From: Apodospora peruviana
Lineage: Eukaryota; Ascomycota; Sordariomycetes; Sordariales; Lasiosphaeriaceae
Assembly: GCA_033439685.1 (NCBI GenBank)
Contig: JAUEDM010000002.1
Location: 124,001-188,000 of the forward strand
Reading direction: 5' to 3'
Length of the DNA stretch: 64,000 bases
Shown here: positions 1 through 12,906 of the stretch, piece by piece
Layout of the letters: every line of letters starts with the position of its first letter
Numbering within the stretch: the stretch's first letter is position 1
Made by a program: the position numbers and the translations under genes
Notes under the pieces: model-generated
What the model was told of the DNA's origin: nothing
Seen by the model: the letters and a program-made list of their open reading frames with translations, nothing else
Databases searched by the model: none

Positions 1-442
1 CGATCGCGCAGATGGTTTCCTCGGCCTCCCGGACCGCTGTGGTAGGATGCTGGCGGAAGATGCGGACCCTTTGACTGTCCAGTACTAGACCCACCACTCA
101 CGGTGCTGTATGCAGAGTTGTTTCCCTGTTGAAGTTAGTTGAGAGTGGTCAAGGGAGTATTTAATAAGAGCCAACAGCGGTAATTGACTCATCGCATACA
201 TAGCTGTTGCCACCCTGGCCGCTGGAGCCACTCGGGTAGCTCATCCTGAGAAGAGGATTGGACTGGTCTTGGTATCCGGCAAAGAGCAAATCTGTCTGCG
301 GTGGTGTGAAGTACTGATTCTGGTGTTGACTGAATTGTGTTTGCTGGTTCTGGCTCCAGACCTGGGTCTTGATGATGAGAGACTTGGAAGAGGAATGGTG
401 GAAGAGAGGGAGTCTGATGGACCACATATGCTTCAGAAGCAT
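1..442 (-). CDS. Partial gene, Gln/Ser/Gly-rich hypothetical protein
   Basis: Two exons in matching phase are visible: 200..442 and 1..125, with a 74-nt intron at 126..199 that has a GTATGC donor, a CTAAC branch site and a TTCAACAG acceptor. Only phase 0 keeps the second exon open, and the first exon ends in phase 0, which is why I believe the join. The residues are Gln-rich (QNQQTQFSQHQNQYF) and then Ser/Gly-rich (YPSGSSGQGGNSY). The gene leaves the window on the left, so the C-terminus is missing. The ATG at 442 is the first in frame but may be internal, because upstream exons could exist. No domain is recognised and no function can be given. Low-complexity Q/S/G regions of this kind are common in fungal regulators, but that is not evidence here. 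Confidence 0.4.
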
Positions 443-2387
443 CGCCTCGCTGGCCCACCGCCATCGACAACCATGTGCGGGTGTTGCTCACGGTCCGAGG
501 GAGTGCCCTTGCTACACTCACCAAGGCTGATCCGGAGTTAGCCATTGAAGTCACGCGTGTAAGGTACACTGTATGCGTCAAGTTAAGGATGACTTGCTGG
601 TGGTATATTGGACCAACAAGCAAGATCAGCAGACGGCTAGTGGCTGCTTGACTCGGGATATTTCCACCGCAAGCCTCGACTTCGATCTGAGTACGTGATA
701 GTCAGATCTCGGGCAATTTTTTTCCCACATCTGGTGGTCATGATCAATTCATGAGTACCTTGCTGCTTCCCAATCGGCAAAGCTGAATCCGGGGTAGGTT
801 CACCCCAACCTGTTGCCGGGCGTAAGATAAAGAGGGGAGGGTGCCTGGCTCCTATCACGGGAATGCGCAGCGACGGATCTCAGCCACTACACACGTACAG
901 ATGAACAGGATGACGGGGTGGACCGCCAAAGATCTTTGTCCGCTGGAAGAACTGGTCAAGAAACGCATCAACCAAAGTTGCTCTTCATGACAAACATTTC
1001 CTTCCCGCCGGGAGAGTTGGTTATGCAAACACCAACCAACAGGTGCTGTCACCGGCATTCTGCACCAACAGTACAACACCTCCGATATCCAGTGGATGGG
1101 ATGAAAGAAAAATTCGAATTCTTACTCGGCCCTGTCAGCAGGCAACGGCTTCACGTCATAACCGATGACCAAGGCAATTCCGCTATGGCAGCCGGAAGGG
1201 ATTAACCCTTATTTTATCATGCTACACTTCTACCATGATATAAAACCTCCGTGCAGTTACTTTGCAACGCCCTGGCCTGGAAAACGAGTACCTAACAAAT
1301 AACATGATAATCATTTTACTTAGACGCATATATCATTGATCTGAATCGCCCGGATCCACATCTGGTTTACCCTCAGTAACATAGGTAAATATTGGATTAC
1401 ATATCACTACCTTAGACCAGGGACCATGTTATTTTCTTGTCCAAACTTGCGCCTCAATTACAAAGTAATTGCAATACTAGTAAGCTTCCTATCTCGTCAG
1501 AGGTGCAGGGGCCATTACCTTACATATTCTGTGGATCCGAAAGCTACCTATTTGGATTATCATCCTTTCAAGGCATTGAGTTGAGGGTTTCTGCTGGTTC
1601 CGCCAGGTCCTCGTCACCCGGCTTCACTCACGAGCTGAGGCACCAAGCTAAGCCACGTAGGTAGATCCTGACGTGAAGGAGAGATCATGATATGATGTTG
1701 TAAAAGACGAGAGTGAGACTTGATTCCAACTTCCAACAAACGGAAAGCTGCTCCCGGAAATTGACGGGCATGTTACACGTATTGCGGGCCACCAGGAGAA
1801 ATAAAAAGCAAAGCAGTACCGCCAGGAAAATAAAAGACTTGGATCTCATAGAGTCAGTTCTCCGACTTAATTCGCGGATGGCTATCATATAACCTCCCCT
1901 CTCTTCCCTCGTCGCCATCGTCACTCGTCGCCGTCCACGGTAAAGTTCACCATTGCTCTCCGAAGCCTTATCACCGGCCGTATCTAATGTGAACAGCTAT
2001 ATCGGATTCTCCCACACCCGTCAGCTCCTTCGCACTCCCGAGGATTTGATCACATTTTGCAACCGCACGGTGATACTGATCAGCTGCTCCAGCTCGATGC
2101 CAGACACTAGACACATGCATCTAAAGGTGCCGGCAAGAAGTATCATGTCCGAGTACACCACGCAGCTGCCGGTTCGTCACTCTAATCCCAGAGACAGTTT
2201 CCGCACGTTCACTAACAGTTTGAGTCAATAACAGCTTACAAAAGCCGGCGGTCTTCTGATCTTTACTAACGTCGGGGAGGCACAGCGACACTGTATGAGA
2301 TTGCCGCAACTCCTGAAGTGTAGCCCCACTTTTCTTCACGCTATCTATAGGCTGGCAATCTTGTCGCACTTCCATCAACAAGCATTA
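443..2387. other. Intergenic, no gene recognised
   Basis: About 1.9 kb without a convincing gene. The stretch near 1200-1440 is AT-rich. A short minus-strand frame near 1685-1850 begins with a hydrophobic, signal-like segment but has no supporting continuation. Confidence 0.5.
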
Positions 2388-2486
2388 GTCACTTTGGCGG
2401 AGTGGTTAACGCGCTGCCCTGCTAATTGACAGTTAGCATGTTAGGCAGTTCCCTCGGGAGCACAGGTTCGAATCCTGTAGGTGACG
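2388..2486 (+). tRNA. tRNA-Ser (anticodon GCU) with an 18-nt intron
   Basis: The acceptor stem pairs GTCACTT (2388..2394) with AGGTGAC (2479..2485), followed by discriminator G at 2486. The T arm reads ACAGG-TTCGAAT-CCTGT. A long variable arm (TCCC/GGGA) marks a class II tRNA. The anticodon stem is CTGCC/GGCAG, with loop bases giving anticodon GCT at 2421..2423. An extra 18 nt (2425..2442) sits one base 3' of the anticodon, the canonical site for nuclear tRNA introns. Class II form plus GCU identifies serine (codons AGC/AGU). Internal A and B boxes are present and a T run follows directly. Confidence 0.93.
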
Positions 2487-2494
2487 TTTTTTTT
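2487..2494 (+). terminator. Pol III terminator (T8)
   Basis: A run of eight T residues directly follows the tRNA discriminator base, as expected for RNA polymerase III termination. Confidence 0.8.
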
Positions 2495-2801
2495 GGGAGC
2501 TTTCATTCCCAAACAAATGTCTCTTACTCTCCATCCCCCTTCTGTATGGTATTTCTGCCATTTATTCCATTGCCTGTCTCTCGACAAACCATGTCATCGG
2601 CTCCAACTTGCATAGAATTTCACCGTGAAACTCGCCCGCCATAATCACTCAGGACTAATGCATCCAGCCAGTAAGCCATATCAAATTGCAGCAGCGCCGT
2701 CAATGGTCGGTCGTGTGGTCCAATTCTATTCTACAAACCCATCCATCAATCTACACACTCTATAAATTTTATACAAAACAACACCAATTTTTGAAGCGCA
2801 G

Positions 2802-4453
2802 CTAAACCATATCCCTCGGATGACTCGTAATAGTAACCTTCTTCTGCCCACCACCCTTGGCCGAATCGAAGTACTCATCCTGCCACGTCGACACAACCAG
2901 ATTCTTCTCGCTGCCGTCGCGGCTCGCCTTGTCCGTGTCGTCCCTCCCACCAGCAATCGGCACGCTGCGCATCTCAAACGACTGCTCGACCTGGATCTCG
3001 CCGGCGCCCACGCGGTTTCCACTCCGCAACACCGATCCGCCTGTTTTACTCCTGTTGCCACTCCGGTTCCCACTCCGATTTCCGCTTGACGATTCCCCAC
3101 CGGTACCGCGGGCGTACTTGTCGCCGTTCCTGGCGTAATAGGCCGCGCCCTTGGTGCGCGCGTAGATCTCGGACAGCAATAGCTTGGGGAAGAAACGGAC
3201 GACGAGCGGTTTCAGTGCAGGAACGGAAGCGCACATGATGGCTACGTTGATCTCGATGCACGACCAGATGGCGATCATGACGCCTTGGACTGTTTTTCAT
3301 TCAGTCAGTTTTTAGTAAACCTGTGTTCAGAAATGCGGGATGGGATAATTCGTACCGGATTGCTCCGACTCGGGCGCAATGGCGATCTGGTACAGCGCCT
3401 GCAGACGAATGATGCTCATGATGCATGCGACGCTGCCGACGCCGAAGAGCATCATCAGAATGATTTTCTGTCTCTTCGGGATCTGCAACTTCCAGAGCAG
3501 CGGGACGGGCACGACGATCAAGATCAGATCGGTGGCGATGTTGAGGGCCGCATTTGAGAACGTGATCGCCGTCTTGTTCATGCACGACCCCTGCACGCCC
3601 TGCGTAAAAGCCCAGTAGTACTCGATCGGCCAGCAGTTGATGAGGGTGCTGAAGAAAGTCCAGAGGCCGTAGACGACGAGCAGGATGAAGTAGCCGCGGA
3701 GGAATTTTTGCATTTTGGGCGTGCGCAAAACGCGGTAGCATTGGACTGTTATCGAGAGCTTGCAGAAGATCAGGGCGAGGTTGTAGATTGGGACTGTTGC
3801 CCAAAGTGCCTGGTTCGAAGGTTTGTTTTGTCAGTTGTGATGATTAGGGGGCTGTATGTATGATGGTGGTTTGGAGGGGACTGGACATACCTGGAGAAAT
3901 CCGGGAAGCTCTGGGAATGTTATCTGTCGACCGAGACCAGCTTTTACTTCTGGTTTTGCTGTTAGTTACCGCATGCGAGGTGGGAAGTTGTGTAAGGGAA
4001 TCAATCATACGAAGCATCACCACTGTGAGGAACCCTATCGACGCGAGCTATTGACAAGGTAGGTAGCAATGTCAGCGATCGGATCTTGCGTTGCAGTTGA
4101 GTCGTGATCGGGCAGTGATCGGCACATCTTCATCTCCATCTCAGATCTTGCTGTCAACCCTGGCCCATCTCAGATCTGAACAACCGGGAATCCTATCGCC
4201 AACGACAGGTGCTCTCTCGTGGCCATGTCGGATCGGCCCGCTTCGGAATTCTTGACGGCGCCAACCGTCTTCCCAAACGAAAAGTGCGAGATGGTGTGCT
4301 TACTATGGAAAAGGCGATGAGAATATCGTCCGCGCCCATATTCTTAATCAGGAACGCTCTTGTCAGGAGCCTGGAACCGACAAAGATGAAGGCCAGGCTG
4401 GTGAAGACACAATTCACCACCACCGCCTTCACCGCCGGCTCGGGGATGATCAT
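2802..4453 (-). CDS. Rhodopsin-domain (PTH11/SAT4-like) integral membrane protein
   Basis: Five exons: 4304..4453, 4011..4047, 3891..3949, 3356..3809 and 2802..3289, giving about 395 aa. Phases agree at every join. The start is the ATG at 4453, just before the first hydrophobic helix. The protein has about seven membrane segments, a GLGRQ motif after helix 2 and conserved Asn/Asp residues in a late helix (NIATDLILIVVP). This is the layout of the fungal 'rhodopsin domain' family (Pfam 20684 group, related to PTH11-type receptors). Family members sit in the plasma membrane; most have no known ligand. The cytoplasmic tail is Ser/Gly/Arg-rich and contains three tandem GNRS units. No cysteine-rich CFEM domain precedes the helices, so it is the short form. 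The nearest protein gene lies more than 2 kb away. Confidence 0.85.
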
Positions 4454-7057
4454 CTTGAAGATCGCCAAGCGAGCATCAGCGTCAAAACGTGCACAAAACA
4501 GCGCACGTGAATGTTGAGTTGAACGAGTGTTTGTCGGAAACACGCCAGGTCGGTCCAGAAACCACAAAGATCCAGTCTTGCGGTCGTCGTGTTTGGTTCT
4601 GTGTTTGGTGAGGTCAGTGTGGTGTGCTGTGTTGCCCACACACGACTCGGAATTTGCAGGGTCTATGCCTTATATCAAAATCTTTCCGAGGACGAGCAAG
4701 TGTCTGTGGGTGCCTGCCTGTCAGACCGAAGTGAGTGCCCTGGGGTCCCTCTCACTAGAAATTAGAGTCCTTATGTCATGTTTCGTGCCGTGCCGGGGCG
4801 AAGAAGGGCGGATGCGCACCCACGTCGAGCCGAACCGATTCAGATACATTCCTGGTTGATGACCAGGGTTCCGCCGAAGGGGGAAAGCCAGACAGAAACA
4901 GAGACGGAATGTGTCAAAAGCCAACCTGGGAGGTTCCCTGGAACTTCCAGACGCGTTTTCTCTCTCTTTCTCATACCGCATCGGATAAGAAAAAAAAGGA
5001 GTGGCTGCGAAATACTGCAACGCTTCTGTAAGGTACCAGAGGGGAACGGGGACGGACAGTTTACCTCGCACTATCTGTCCCCCCTGGTCTGCAAGTGTCT
5101 GGCAAGGATCATCAATGTCTCTGGCGAGACACCACACGCGAGAAGAACACGCTAGTGGTTCCTTGGGGGAACATTCAGGGCCCAGAAGATGCATGTGGGG
5201 TTTCATCCCGGTCAGTCAGTCCCCCTGCGTGTTTGCTGGCCAAGCTGTGGGCTGACCGAGCACGGCACGAAAGCACCTCTGAGGCTTTCTATTTTTCTTC
5301 AGCGAGAAGAGCTGCCAGCGGTTTCGATGCAACAGCACGAGATGGAAGCAACGGAAGGCGGGCCGGAAGGGGGATCCGTTCGCACGGTTGGTCAGACTAG
5401 AAATTTAGTTCCCGAAGGCGCTTGCATGAGCGCACGTTGTGTGCCAGATCTTTTTTATAATACGTACGATCAAATTTTGGTTAAAAAGAGGACAACCAAA
5501 ACAATGACATTTGTGTTCGGCTCGCGACTCTGAGGAATAGCTATAACGACATAACAATTCCGTTGTCCTTTTTTTGCTTCAGTGAACCGCACCACAGTCT
5601 CATCCATCAACCGGACCCCAGCTGGACCCGAATGCGTCCATAATCTGGTGTGACAGAATCTTGGCCATGCAGGAACTTAACAGCTGCCTTCGTCACATAC
5701 ATCGGGTATGGCAGGGTTGATCCCAGCGCAGCGTCGTAGTATTTATTTATCATCATCCAACGGCCGGCCAGTTTATCTGTTTCCCGAGCCGAAGAGAGAG
5801 AACTCAAGCGAGACAATAAAAGAAGAAGAAATCTTTCTCAATTCTTCTCTAGTGTGTGTATCATCTGTCGCCTGCATCTAGGTATGTCTGTATGCAATGC
5901 CCTTCCTTCATGCACGGCGGACAGAGGACTGATAACGGGGGCGCCGTAACCGACCGTTCCCACAGCTCGAGTGTGGGAGGTTACGTGGGGTGGCATTGAG
6001 AGTCTGTTTTGTGGAAAATCCGGGGGTGCGACACTCGGATCGTCAGAGAAACAGAGAGTTCTTCTCCAGCATGACTTTACCGCTTTTTGGTTTCCACTTC
6101 CTATGAAACCGCTGACGGCAGTTCGAGTCAGTCAGTCAGTCACTCACTCAGTCACTCACTCACGAACCGGCGGGAACATTGTCTCATAAAAACATGTATA
6201 CTGGTTATTACATCATGATCAGTCAGCAGCTGAAATTCTTGCTCATCATAACTGTGTAAGCAATGCCCCGGAGTTTCTCTGCTTCCGCGCATCTACCTCT
6301 CGTACCACGGGCAGACAGTCCCTCCGATACCGAGCACTGCAATAAATACATGGGGGAAATTTGCAAAAATCCCACGCGATGTTGAATCGAATTTCGAGAG
6401 AAGCCAAGCAAGCCACCATCTGTCTGTCACAGGGGCAAAAGCAAGCCACTTTCGATATGTTGGTTCGTCCCCCTGCAGAAAGTGGCTTGCCCCCCACCAA
6501 ACGTCTTTCACAAGCCTGTGCATTATCAATCTGCCTTCCTGAACAGGGAATTCCAAGCCGTGTTTCGACGAACTGCAGCCTCAATGCGTCTTATAAACCC
6601 GAGAATCATGCTATTAACATTGAGTTTGTGATACGCTGTACGGTGCTGTACAGCCTGTACTTGAGGGTCAGAGGGGAGTCCATGAAATCCCAGTCCTCTC
6701 AAGTAATGGATGGTCACAGTGCATTCTACTTATCACCTTTTCGCAGATACCAAGACGGCACTAGTAGTTTAGGTACATCAGACTACCGAGGAGCTGGATA
6801 TTGGGACACACCAACCAAACGCACTCCTCTGTGCGTAAATGCTTACACGTGCTGCTCCTGTCGTTTTGAAGCTGGGTGGCATACCAGGGACTGAAAGTCA
6901 GTCCAGTCTGTGCTCGAACCGAGCCTCACTACAGTAGTCACTAAAGCATTTCAGATTGGTCCATGGCACGTACTTTACGTGGCATTCAGAATCTGTCGAT
7001 TGCTCAACCTTGCAGATAACGACAGTTACAAGTCTCGTCTACAGACAAACATCATGC
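4454..7057. other. Long intergenic spacer, no gene recognised
   Basis: About 2.6 kb between the rhodopsin-like gene and the MFS gene. It holds short frames without family features, a few A or T runs and one GTCA/CTCA microsatellite. I see no RNA gene or transposon end. Confidence 0.5.
6126..6162. repeat. GTCA/CTCA tetranucleotide microsatellite
   Basis: Tandem AGTC and ACTC units, imperfect, about 37 bp. Confidence 0.8.
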
Positions 7058-9008
7058 TCAAGAACGAATAGAATACAGCTCCTCATCCTTTTCCACAGGG
7101 CTATCAATATGCATATTGAACTCCTTCTTAGGGTCCTTCAAGAACACAGCAACTACAAAAACCAACTGGTTAGCTCCTCACTTACACCAGACAGATATGT
7201 AAGGGAAATATAACTTACGAATTGATCCCAAGGCAACAAACGCGCTGGCTGCGATCCACACGTTCCTGAATCCCTTCATAAATGTCTCAAGGAGGGCGGC
7301 ACCTCCAGCCTCCACGATCTGGGGAGTGACGCCCGGGATGCTAAACAGAGCTTCAACGTCATGGGCATTCAGCGCTCCGATGAACCCACCAACCATCTTC
7401 GGAGGCAGGCCGAGCGGAATCACCGCGGCGGAAATGTTTTCGCCCAGATGGCCCATGGCATCGTTGAACAACGCGTTGTCTGAAACCCATCTCAGTTAGC
7501 AAAGCCATTCATTGCATGAGACAATGGAAGAAACTCACAAATAGCCAGACCAACAGACCCACCCAGCGACCGAATTCCAATGACAAGACCGGAAGTGATA
7601 GCAATCAGCTCAGGCGGAGTCGACAGCTGCGCAGCAGTAATGAGCGACACCAACGACAAGCCCAGCGCAATGCCCAAGAAAACGGGATACCCCCAGACCT
7701 CTTTCTCCGAGCTAACACCGGACGTCGCCATGCAGGCGAAAAAGATGACAAAAATCACAAACGAGGAGACAGTAATCCACCTGACCTTCTTCGTAGCAGC
7801 GCAGTACAAGCCTGCGCCTGTAGCCGAAAAGATCGAGACAAGCATGGTCACGCTGTACCGCAGGCTCACGATCAGCGAGTCCGTCTCGTAGAGCATGCCA
7901 ACCTGAAATGCGAAATAGTTGTTCGCTCCAAAGAAGGCGACTCCTTCACAAAACAAGCAGACCAGACAGATGGCAAAGTTGTGGTTTGTGAATAAGCCGT
8001 GGTGGAACATCCCATCCTTCTTGACAAACGTCTCGTACACTCCTAGCAGGAGTATCATGAATAGTCCAACTGCGAAGGTGGCTGATGTATGGGCGTCTGA
8101 CCAAGGAAAAGGGTTCTCGCTCCACGACAGGCCGACGCAGAAGAGCACGATACCTGCCGTGAGCAAGAAATAGCCCACCCAGTCCAGCTTGGCCAGTTTC
8201 TCGCCTGACGAGAAAGATGTCTCCCTATCGGTAGGTAAGGGGTGGTAGAGCAGCGCGCAGAGCACAGCAGCCAGCACAAATAGGCCGGTGCCAACATAAT
8301 AGAAGTTGCGGAAACCTTCAGACGGAACGCTTGACGTCCGCGTGAAAGCACCGCTCACAAGCAAGGCCGCAATGCCGCCAAAAGCGTTAGCAACCAGATC
8401 GGCGGCTTGGCCCCAGGAACGGTATCTTCTAGGCAGGACTTCAGACGACACGGCGTGGAGGAGCGGCTGCGCGCCGTAGCTGATTCCTGTCACAGCGAAG
8501 CCGGCAATGGCCATGTTCATGGATGTCGCACGGGCGACCAATATAGACCCGACGGCGCCGATCAGTGACGAAATGATCAGGAACCAGCGGCGGCCCCAGT
8601 AATCGGCCGCCTGAGAAAAGATTGGCGACAGCACGGCCGTGCCGATGGCGATGGAACTGGCCAGCCATACCCCGTCTGCGGTGCTGCCGTTGCCTAGGGT
8701 TAAGGCGATGGTGTTTGTTTGCTGTTTTAAACAAGACTCATTGTTAGTCGTGATATCTAAAGGTAGGTAGGGAGCGATGCACGTACAGCTCCCGTGCCGA
8801 CGACATTGTAGATCTGCACAAAGTAGATGGCGCAGACGGCAAATACGGCCAGAAAGGTCTTTGCGTGCAGGTGCGGCTTCGGTTCGCCTTCCGAGAAGCT
8901 GGAGATGATCTCGAGGCCGTGGGATTTCTCTGCGTGAGCGGCGGACTCGGATACCGGAGACGACGGGCTCTGCCGGCCGCCGCTTGCGCTATCGAACGTT
9001 GTGGCCAT
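7058..9008 (-). CDS. Major facilitator superfamily transporter, 14-helix TRI12/siderophore-transporter type
   Basis: Four exons: 8787..9008, 7539..8721, 7219..7479 and 7058..7152, giving 586 aa with agreeing phases. The start ATG at 9008 opens a hydrophilic N-terminus of about 50 residues before helix 1. Helix 2 is followed by the MFS loop DYWGRR (the D-R-G/W-GRR motif A form). The length and about 14 hydrophobic segments fit the DHA2-like group that holds fungal trichothecene efflux pumps (TRI12) and siderophore-iron transporters. The C-terminal region with a long extracellular loop and the GSVGLAIYNALFND segment is typical of that group. It would act in the plasma or vesicle membrane as a proton-coupled exporter or importer. 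The substrate cannot be read from sequence. No siderophore or toxin biosynthesis gene lies next to it. Confidence 0.88.
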
Positions 9009-11142
9009 TGCTGGAGGCGGGAATTTGTGGCTGCTTATTGCATGCAGGAGGTTCAACCGCAGACCGAAAGGGACAAAGGAAAAGGGGTTGGCTGGGCAAG
9101 AAATATGGGAGTTGTGAAATAATGAATGGAATGGTGAAAAACTTGCAACCACACACAGACGTGATGCAGAGAACTTTCAGAGCTTCGAGAAGATGAAGAA
9201 GGGAATCACCAACAACAAGAGAGCCCAGGTTCAAAACAGGAAAGCAGTAATTTTTTTTTTTTTTTTTGGGTCAGGCATCCTCCATCTCGGAAGCAGTGCC
9301 GAGAAGCAAAGAAAAAAAAAAAACACAAGCAAAAACTCTCCTGCTGGTCTGACTGCCTGCAGTCAGTCACAGTCTGCTTGTTGGCTCGTGTAAGTCGACA
9401 AGACAAAGACAAGACGGCACGGTACAGTACATACCCCACAACCCGTTTCTTCCGGATGGTCACTTCCAGCGTCTCTCTTCGCATAAACGACAATCCTGCC
9501 TTGCGTGTTGCGCTTAAACAAGCGCAAGAGAGGAAAAGGAGAGATTGCATGCCCGGGGAAAGGGGGTCTTTGTGGGGCCGAACCAGGAACAAGGGGGGAC
9601 GAGGGACGGGACCGATTTTAGTTTTGTCGATGTCTTTCCATGGTTACCACCCAGATGAGATCCGTCTTACTCCATACATTGTGCTTCCTTCATATTCTTT
9701 ACCTTGTTCTTCAATGTTTACTGTTCTAATCATTCGTAAGGGCAGTACGGAATACTTGTCTTCGGTAGATGGGTTAAAAAGGAAGAGCACCATCGACTGC
9801 GTAAGTGAAAAACTGCACCCTAAACTCGAGCTCTGCGTTACATGTTTCCCTTGATGCAGATAAGGCAGCCCCTAAACCAGTTCAGACTAGCGAGATCGGG
9901 GGGAAAGGCAAGCTTAAAGGAATCAGAGTGGAGTCACCGAACTCCACGATTTTTCTTTCTTTTCCCCATTTATTCTCAGATCCAACAACGGACAACAAGT
10001 GGTCCGTAACACTAGCGGGGGCCGTTAGCGTGGAATAAATGGCCGCAGATTTTCACATGGGTATAATCTGATATATCGAACGGTTTATTATCTGGAAGTG
10101 AGTGAGTGGGTTGCATTCTGGCTTGTCATTGATACCACGTCGATGAAGAAGGCCAGATTGGGAAGACGGCATCGGGGAGTTGCGGAGGAAGACAGACCTA
10201 AAGGCTGGATCTAGTGTATAAGAGCTGTCAGGAAAAGGGGGGGGGGGGGGGGGAAGAAGCAACAATAAGAAGCAATGACTTCAAGAAAGATAGACCTTCA
10301 ATATCACATCTTCATATGCCGACGAACAGTAGAGAGAACAATGCAAGAACCGCTAGAATTTGTGAAACAGAAAACAGTTTCTGCAGGACAGAACCAACCG
10401 CGTCCAGCGTGTCGTCCTGAGTGGGGGGACCAGAGGAGATGGTGCGCCAAGACGGGAGGGACAGCCCTGTCCCTAAGCCCTGTGGTGGTACTCGTGCGCT
10501 CAGACCTCCTCCAGGACTAGGATTCATATCCCTGCGAGTAACAAGAAGAACCACTGTCACTGTGAGAAGAAGAAAATCGAAACGGTCCCATCGTAAGTTT
10601 TTCTCTGGAGGCTGGTCCTTGTTCGCTGCAGTTTCGTGGTCAGTCATCACAAACCCGCTTAACAAGAACTTTGGGAACCGCGTCAGTCCTGTAATAACGG
10701 CATCTGTTGTCCGCATTGTTTGTAGCTCAAGGAGCTAGTTACACGTGTACATAGCGAGCGAGCGAAGCCACACATTTGGCTTTCGCACCAGATTCTGAAA
10801 GCCGACAGGCACTCTTCCACATCGAGAAAGGCGTCGGGCTGACAGCTTGACAGGGGACGCGTATCGCGCAGGAGCGCTATCGAAAAGCATATTGCAGTTG
10901 GACATCTCTCGATTGACAGGGTCTCACTGTCAGCGCAGCTCCCATTGAAGCAACGATCAACAGACCATATTCCCGCTGGGCTGGGTTGGTTCCCCGTCTG
11001 CCAGTCTGCTGCCACGTTGCTGTCCAGCATCATTGGAACTACCCACGGACATCCTTGATATAATACAGTGCCATATCGTTGAAGAAACTGAACTGGGCAA
11101 CCTTAATATTGGCATTCGAACTCTCCCGTCAGACAAAACGAA
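9009..11142. other. Intergenic spacer with homopolymer runs
   Basis: About 2.1 kb. It contains a 17-nt T run (9251..9267), a 12-nt A run (9312..9323) and a 17-nt G run (10237..10253). One minus-strand frame (10312..10716) has two hydrophobic stretches but no recognisable family, so it is not called. Confidence 0.5.
10237..10253. repeat. Poly-G run (17 nt)
   Basis: Uninterrupted G run in the spacer. Homopolymers of this kind are prone to length variation and assembly error. Confidence 0.9.
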
Positions 11143-12906
11143 ATGGGAGGACTAGAGATAATCATAGTCGGCGCCGGAATCGCCGGCCTCTCAGCAGCGA
11201 TCTCGCTCCGTCGCGCCGGCCACAGCGTGCGCATCTACGAGCGGTCGGCGTTGAACAACGAGGTGGGCGCCGCTATCAACGTGCCGCCGAACGCGTCCCG
11301 CGTCCTCGCTGCATGGGGCCTCGATTTTGTTGCTAGCCGGTTCGTGCGCGTCGAGGGGATCCTCAACGGCGTGGGCGCGACACTGGAACCGATCGTAAAG
11401 GTGCCGCTGGGCAGCTGGGTCGCCGGCGTCTACGGCGCGCCCTTCTATTTCGCCCATCGCGTGGACCTGCACGAGGCGTTGAAGGTCTTGGCGGCCGGAC
11501 CGGAAGGGCCTGGGACGCCGGCGTCTGTGCACCTCAAGACGGCGGTTGTTGCTTATGTGAGTTTGTTCTCGCATTTTCTATTATCCAATGGAACAGCTAT
11601 GTAACTACATGATGATCTGTCCCAGAGTGAGAGTGCTCACCAAGGATAACGCTGAAAATTTGTGTTTGTAGGACCCAGAAACCCCCTCAGTGACACTCGC
11701 GACCGGCGAAGTTGTAACAGCAGACCTGGTGATTGCCGCGGATGGGATCCATTCCGCCGGCGTCGAGGTCGTGCTGGGCCAGCCAAACCCGCCGCAGCCC
11801 CAGGAGCTTTACAATGGGTGTTTTCGGTTTCTCGTGCCCGCGGCGGATCTCGACGCCGACCCGGAGACGAGCTCGTGGAACAAGGACGGAGAGCGGAACG
11901 GCAAGATGAACATCTATATGAACGGCAAGGCGGGCAACCGGTTTGTTGGGTATCCTTGTCGAAAGTGAGTCTGCCTTTTTTTGCTGTGTGGTGGTGTCTT
12001 ATGCTAACTATGGGTAGTAATGAGGTGTGGAACTTTGTCGGCATGTTCCATGACGATGAGCTCACTTCTGCTGGCAAAGAAGGTATGGGCTTTTGTATAA
12101 GATTGTATTAGTTGTTTGATATGAAGCTGACGTCTAGGACAACCAGACTGGCACGCGCCCGTGGATAAAGCTCACCTTCTCGACGCGTTTCCCGACTTTC
12201 ACCCTTCTTTGCGTGCCGTGATGAAGTACGTAATTCCCACTCCTGGAATCAGCCTATACTGTGTTCCTAATATAAGTGCAGCAAAGCAACCGAGGTTAAA
12301 CGCTGGCCGCTTCTGTATCGCGCCCCCGTATCGACATGGGCAAAGGGGAAGATGGTCATTATCGGTGATGCGGCGCATCCTATGCTTCCACGTACGTCCT
12401 TCTCGACCATTTTTGGACATCCACCAGATAGTTCCCATTCTGACGCATGAGATTGGTTTCTAGACCAAGGCCAAGGAGGCGCACAGAGCATCGAAGACGG
12501 CATCGCCATGGGCATTGCGCTCTGCGGCGCGACACCAGACCAGGTCACTGAACGGTTAGCGGTCTTTGAGAAGGCGAGAAGACACCGGGCCAGCGCCGTT
12601 CAGGTCCTGAGCAACGCCGGCCAGGAGCAGGTTGACATCATCCACAAGGAGGTGGAGCAATACGTTGGCTTTGTGCCGAGTAAGTCCAACCGCCATCTTC
12701 ATCTCTTCTTTGGATACTGTGTGGTACTGATTACTTCACACTCGACATCAGAAACCCCGCAAGAGTTCTCCCATTTCATCTGGGGCAATGATATTGTTAA
12801 GAAGACCGAAGAGCTCGTCAAAGAACTTGACCCAGCAGTCGAGTTGCCGGCCAACTTCTTCCAGGGGAACCCCTATATGCCTCCCCCGACGGCAGGGCCT
12901 CACTGA
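11143..12906 (+). CDS. FAD-dependent monooxygenase, salicylate-hydroxylase-like
   Basis: Seven exons: 11143..11556, 11672..11964, 12018..12082, 12138..12225, 12282..12391, 12464..12679 and 12752..12906, giving 446 aa. All six introns have GT..AG borders and agreeing phases. Near residue 8 lies the FAD-binding GxGxxG (VGAGIAGLSAA). The DG motif is present as AADGIHSAG. The second FAD motif is GDAAHPMLPHQGQGG. This order defines class A flavoprotein aromatic hydroxylases, which use NAD(P)H and O2 to hydroxylate a (usually aromatic) substrate. The length is normal. The nearest neighbour upstream is an MFS pump 2 kb away on the other strand; there is no backbone enzyme to suggest a metabolite cluster. 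The substrate is unknown. Confidence 0.9.

Noticed and set aside
1685..1924. Short minus-strand frame with a signal-anchor-like segment
   Set aside because: Ends without cysteines, domains or a continuing exon; only the hydrophobic start looks gene-like.
10312..10716. Minus-strand frame of 134 aa with two hydrophobic stretches
   Set aside because: No recognisable family, no introns or context support; hydrophobic stretches arise easily by chance in this composition.
7058..12906. Secondary-metabolite cluster (MFS pump plus FAD monooxygenase)
   Set aside because: No polyketide, peptide or terpene backbone enzyme and no cluster regulator; the two genes are 2 kb apart and divergent.
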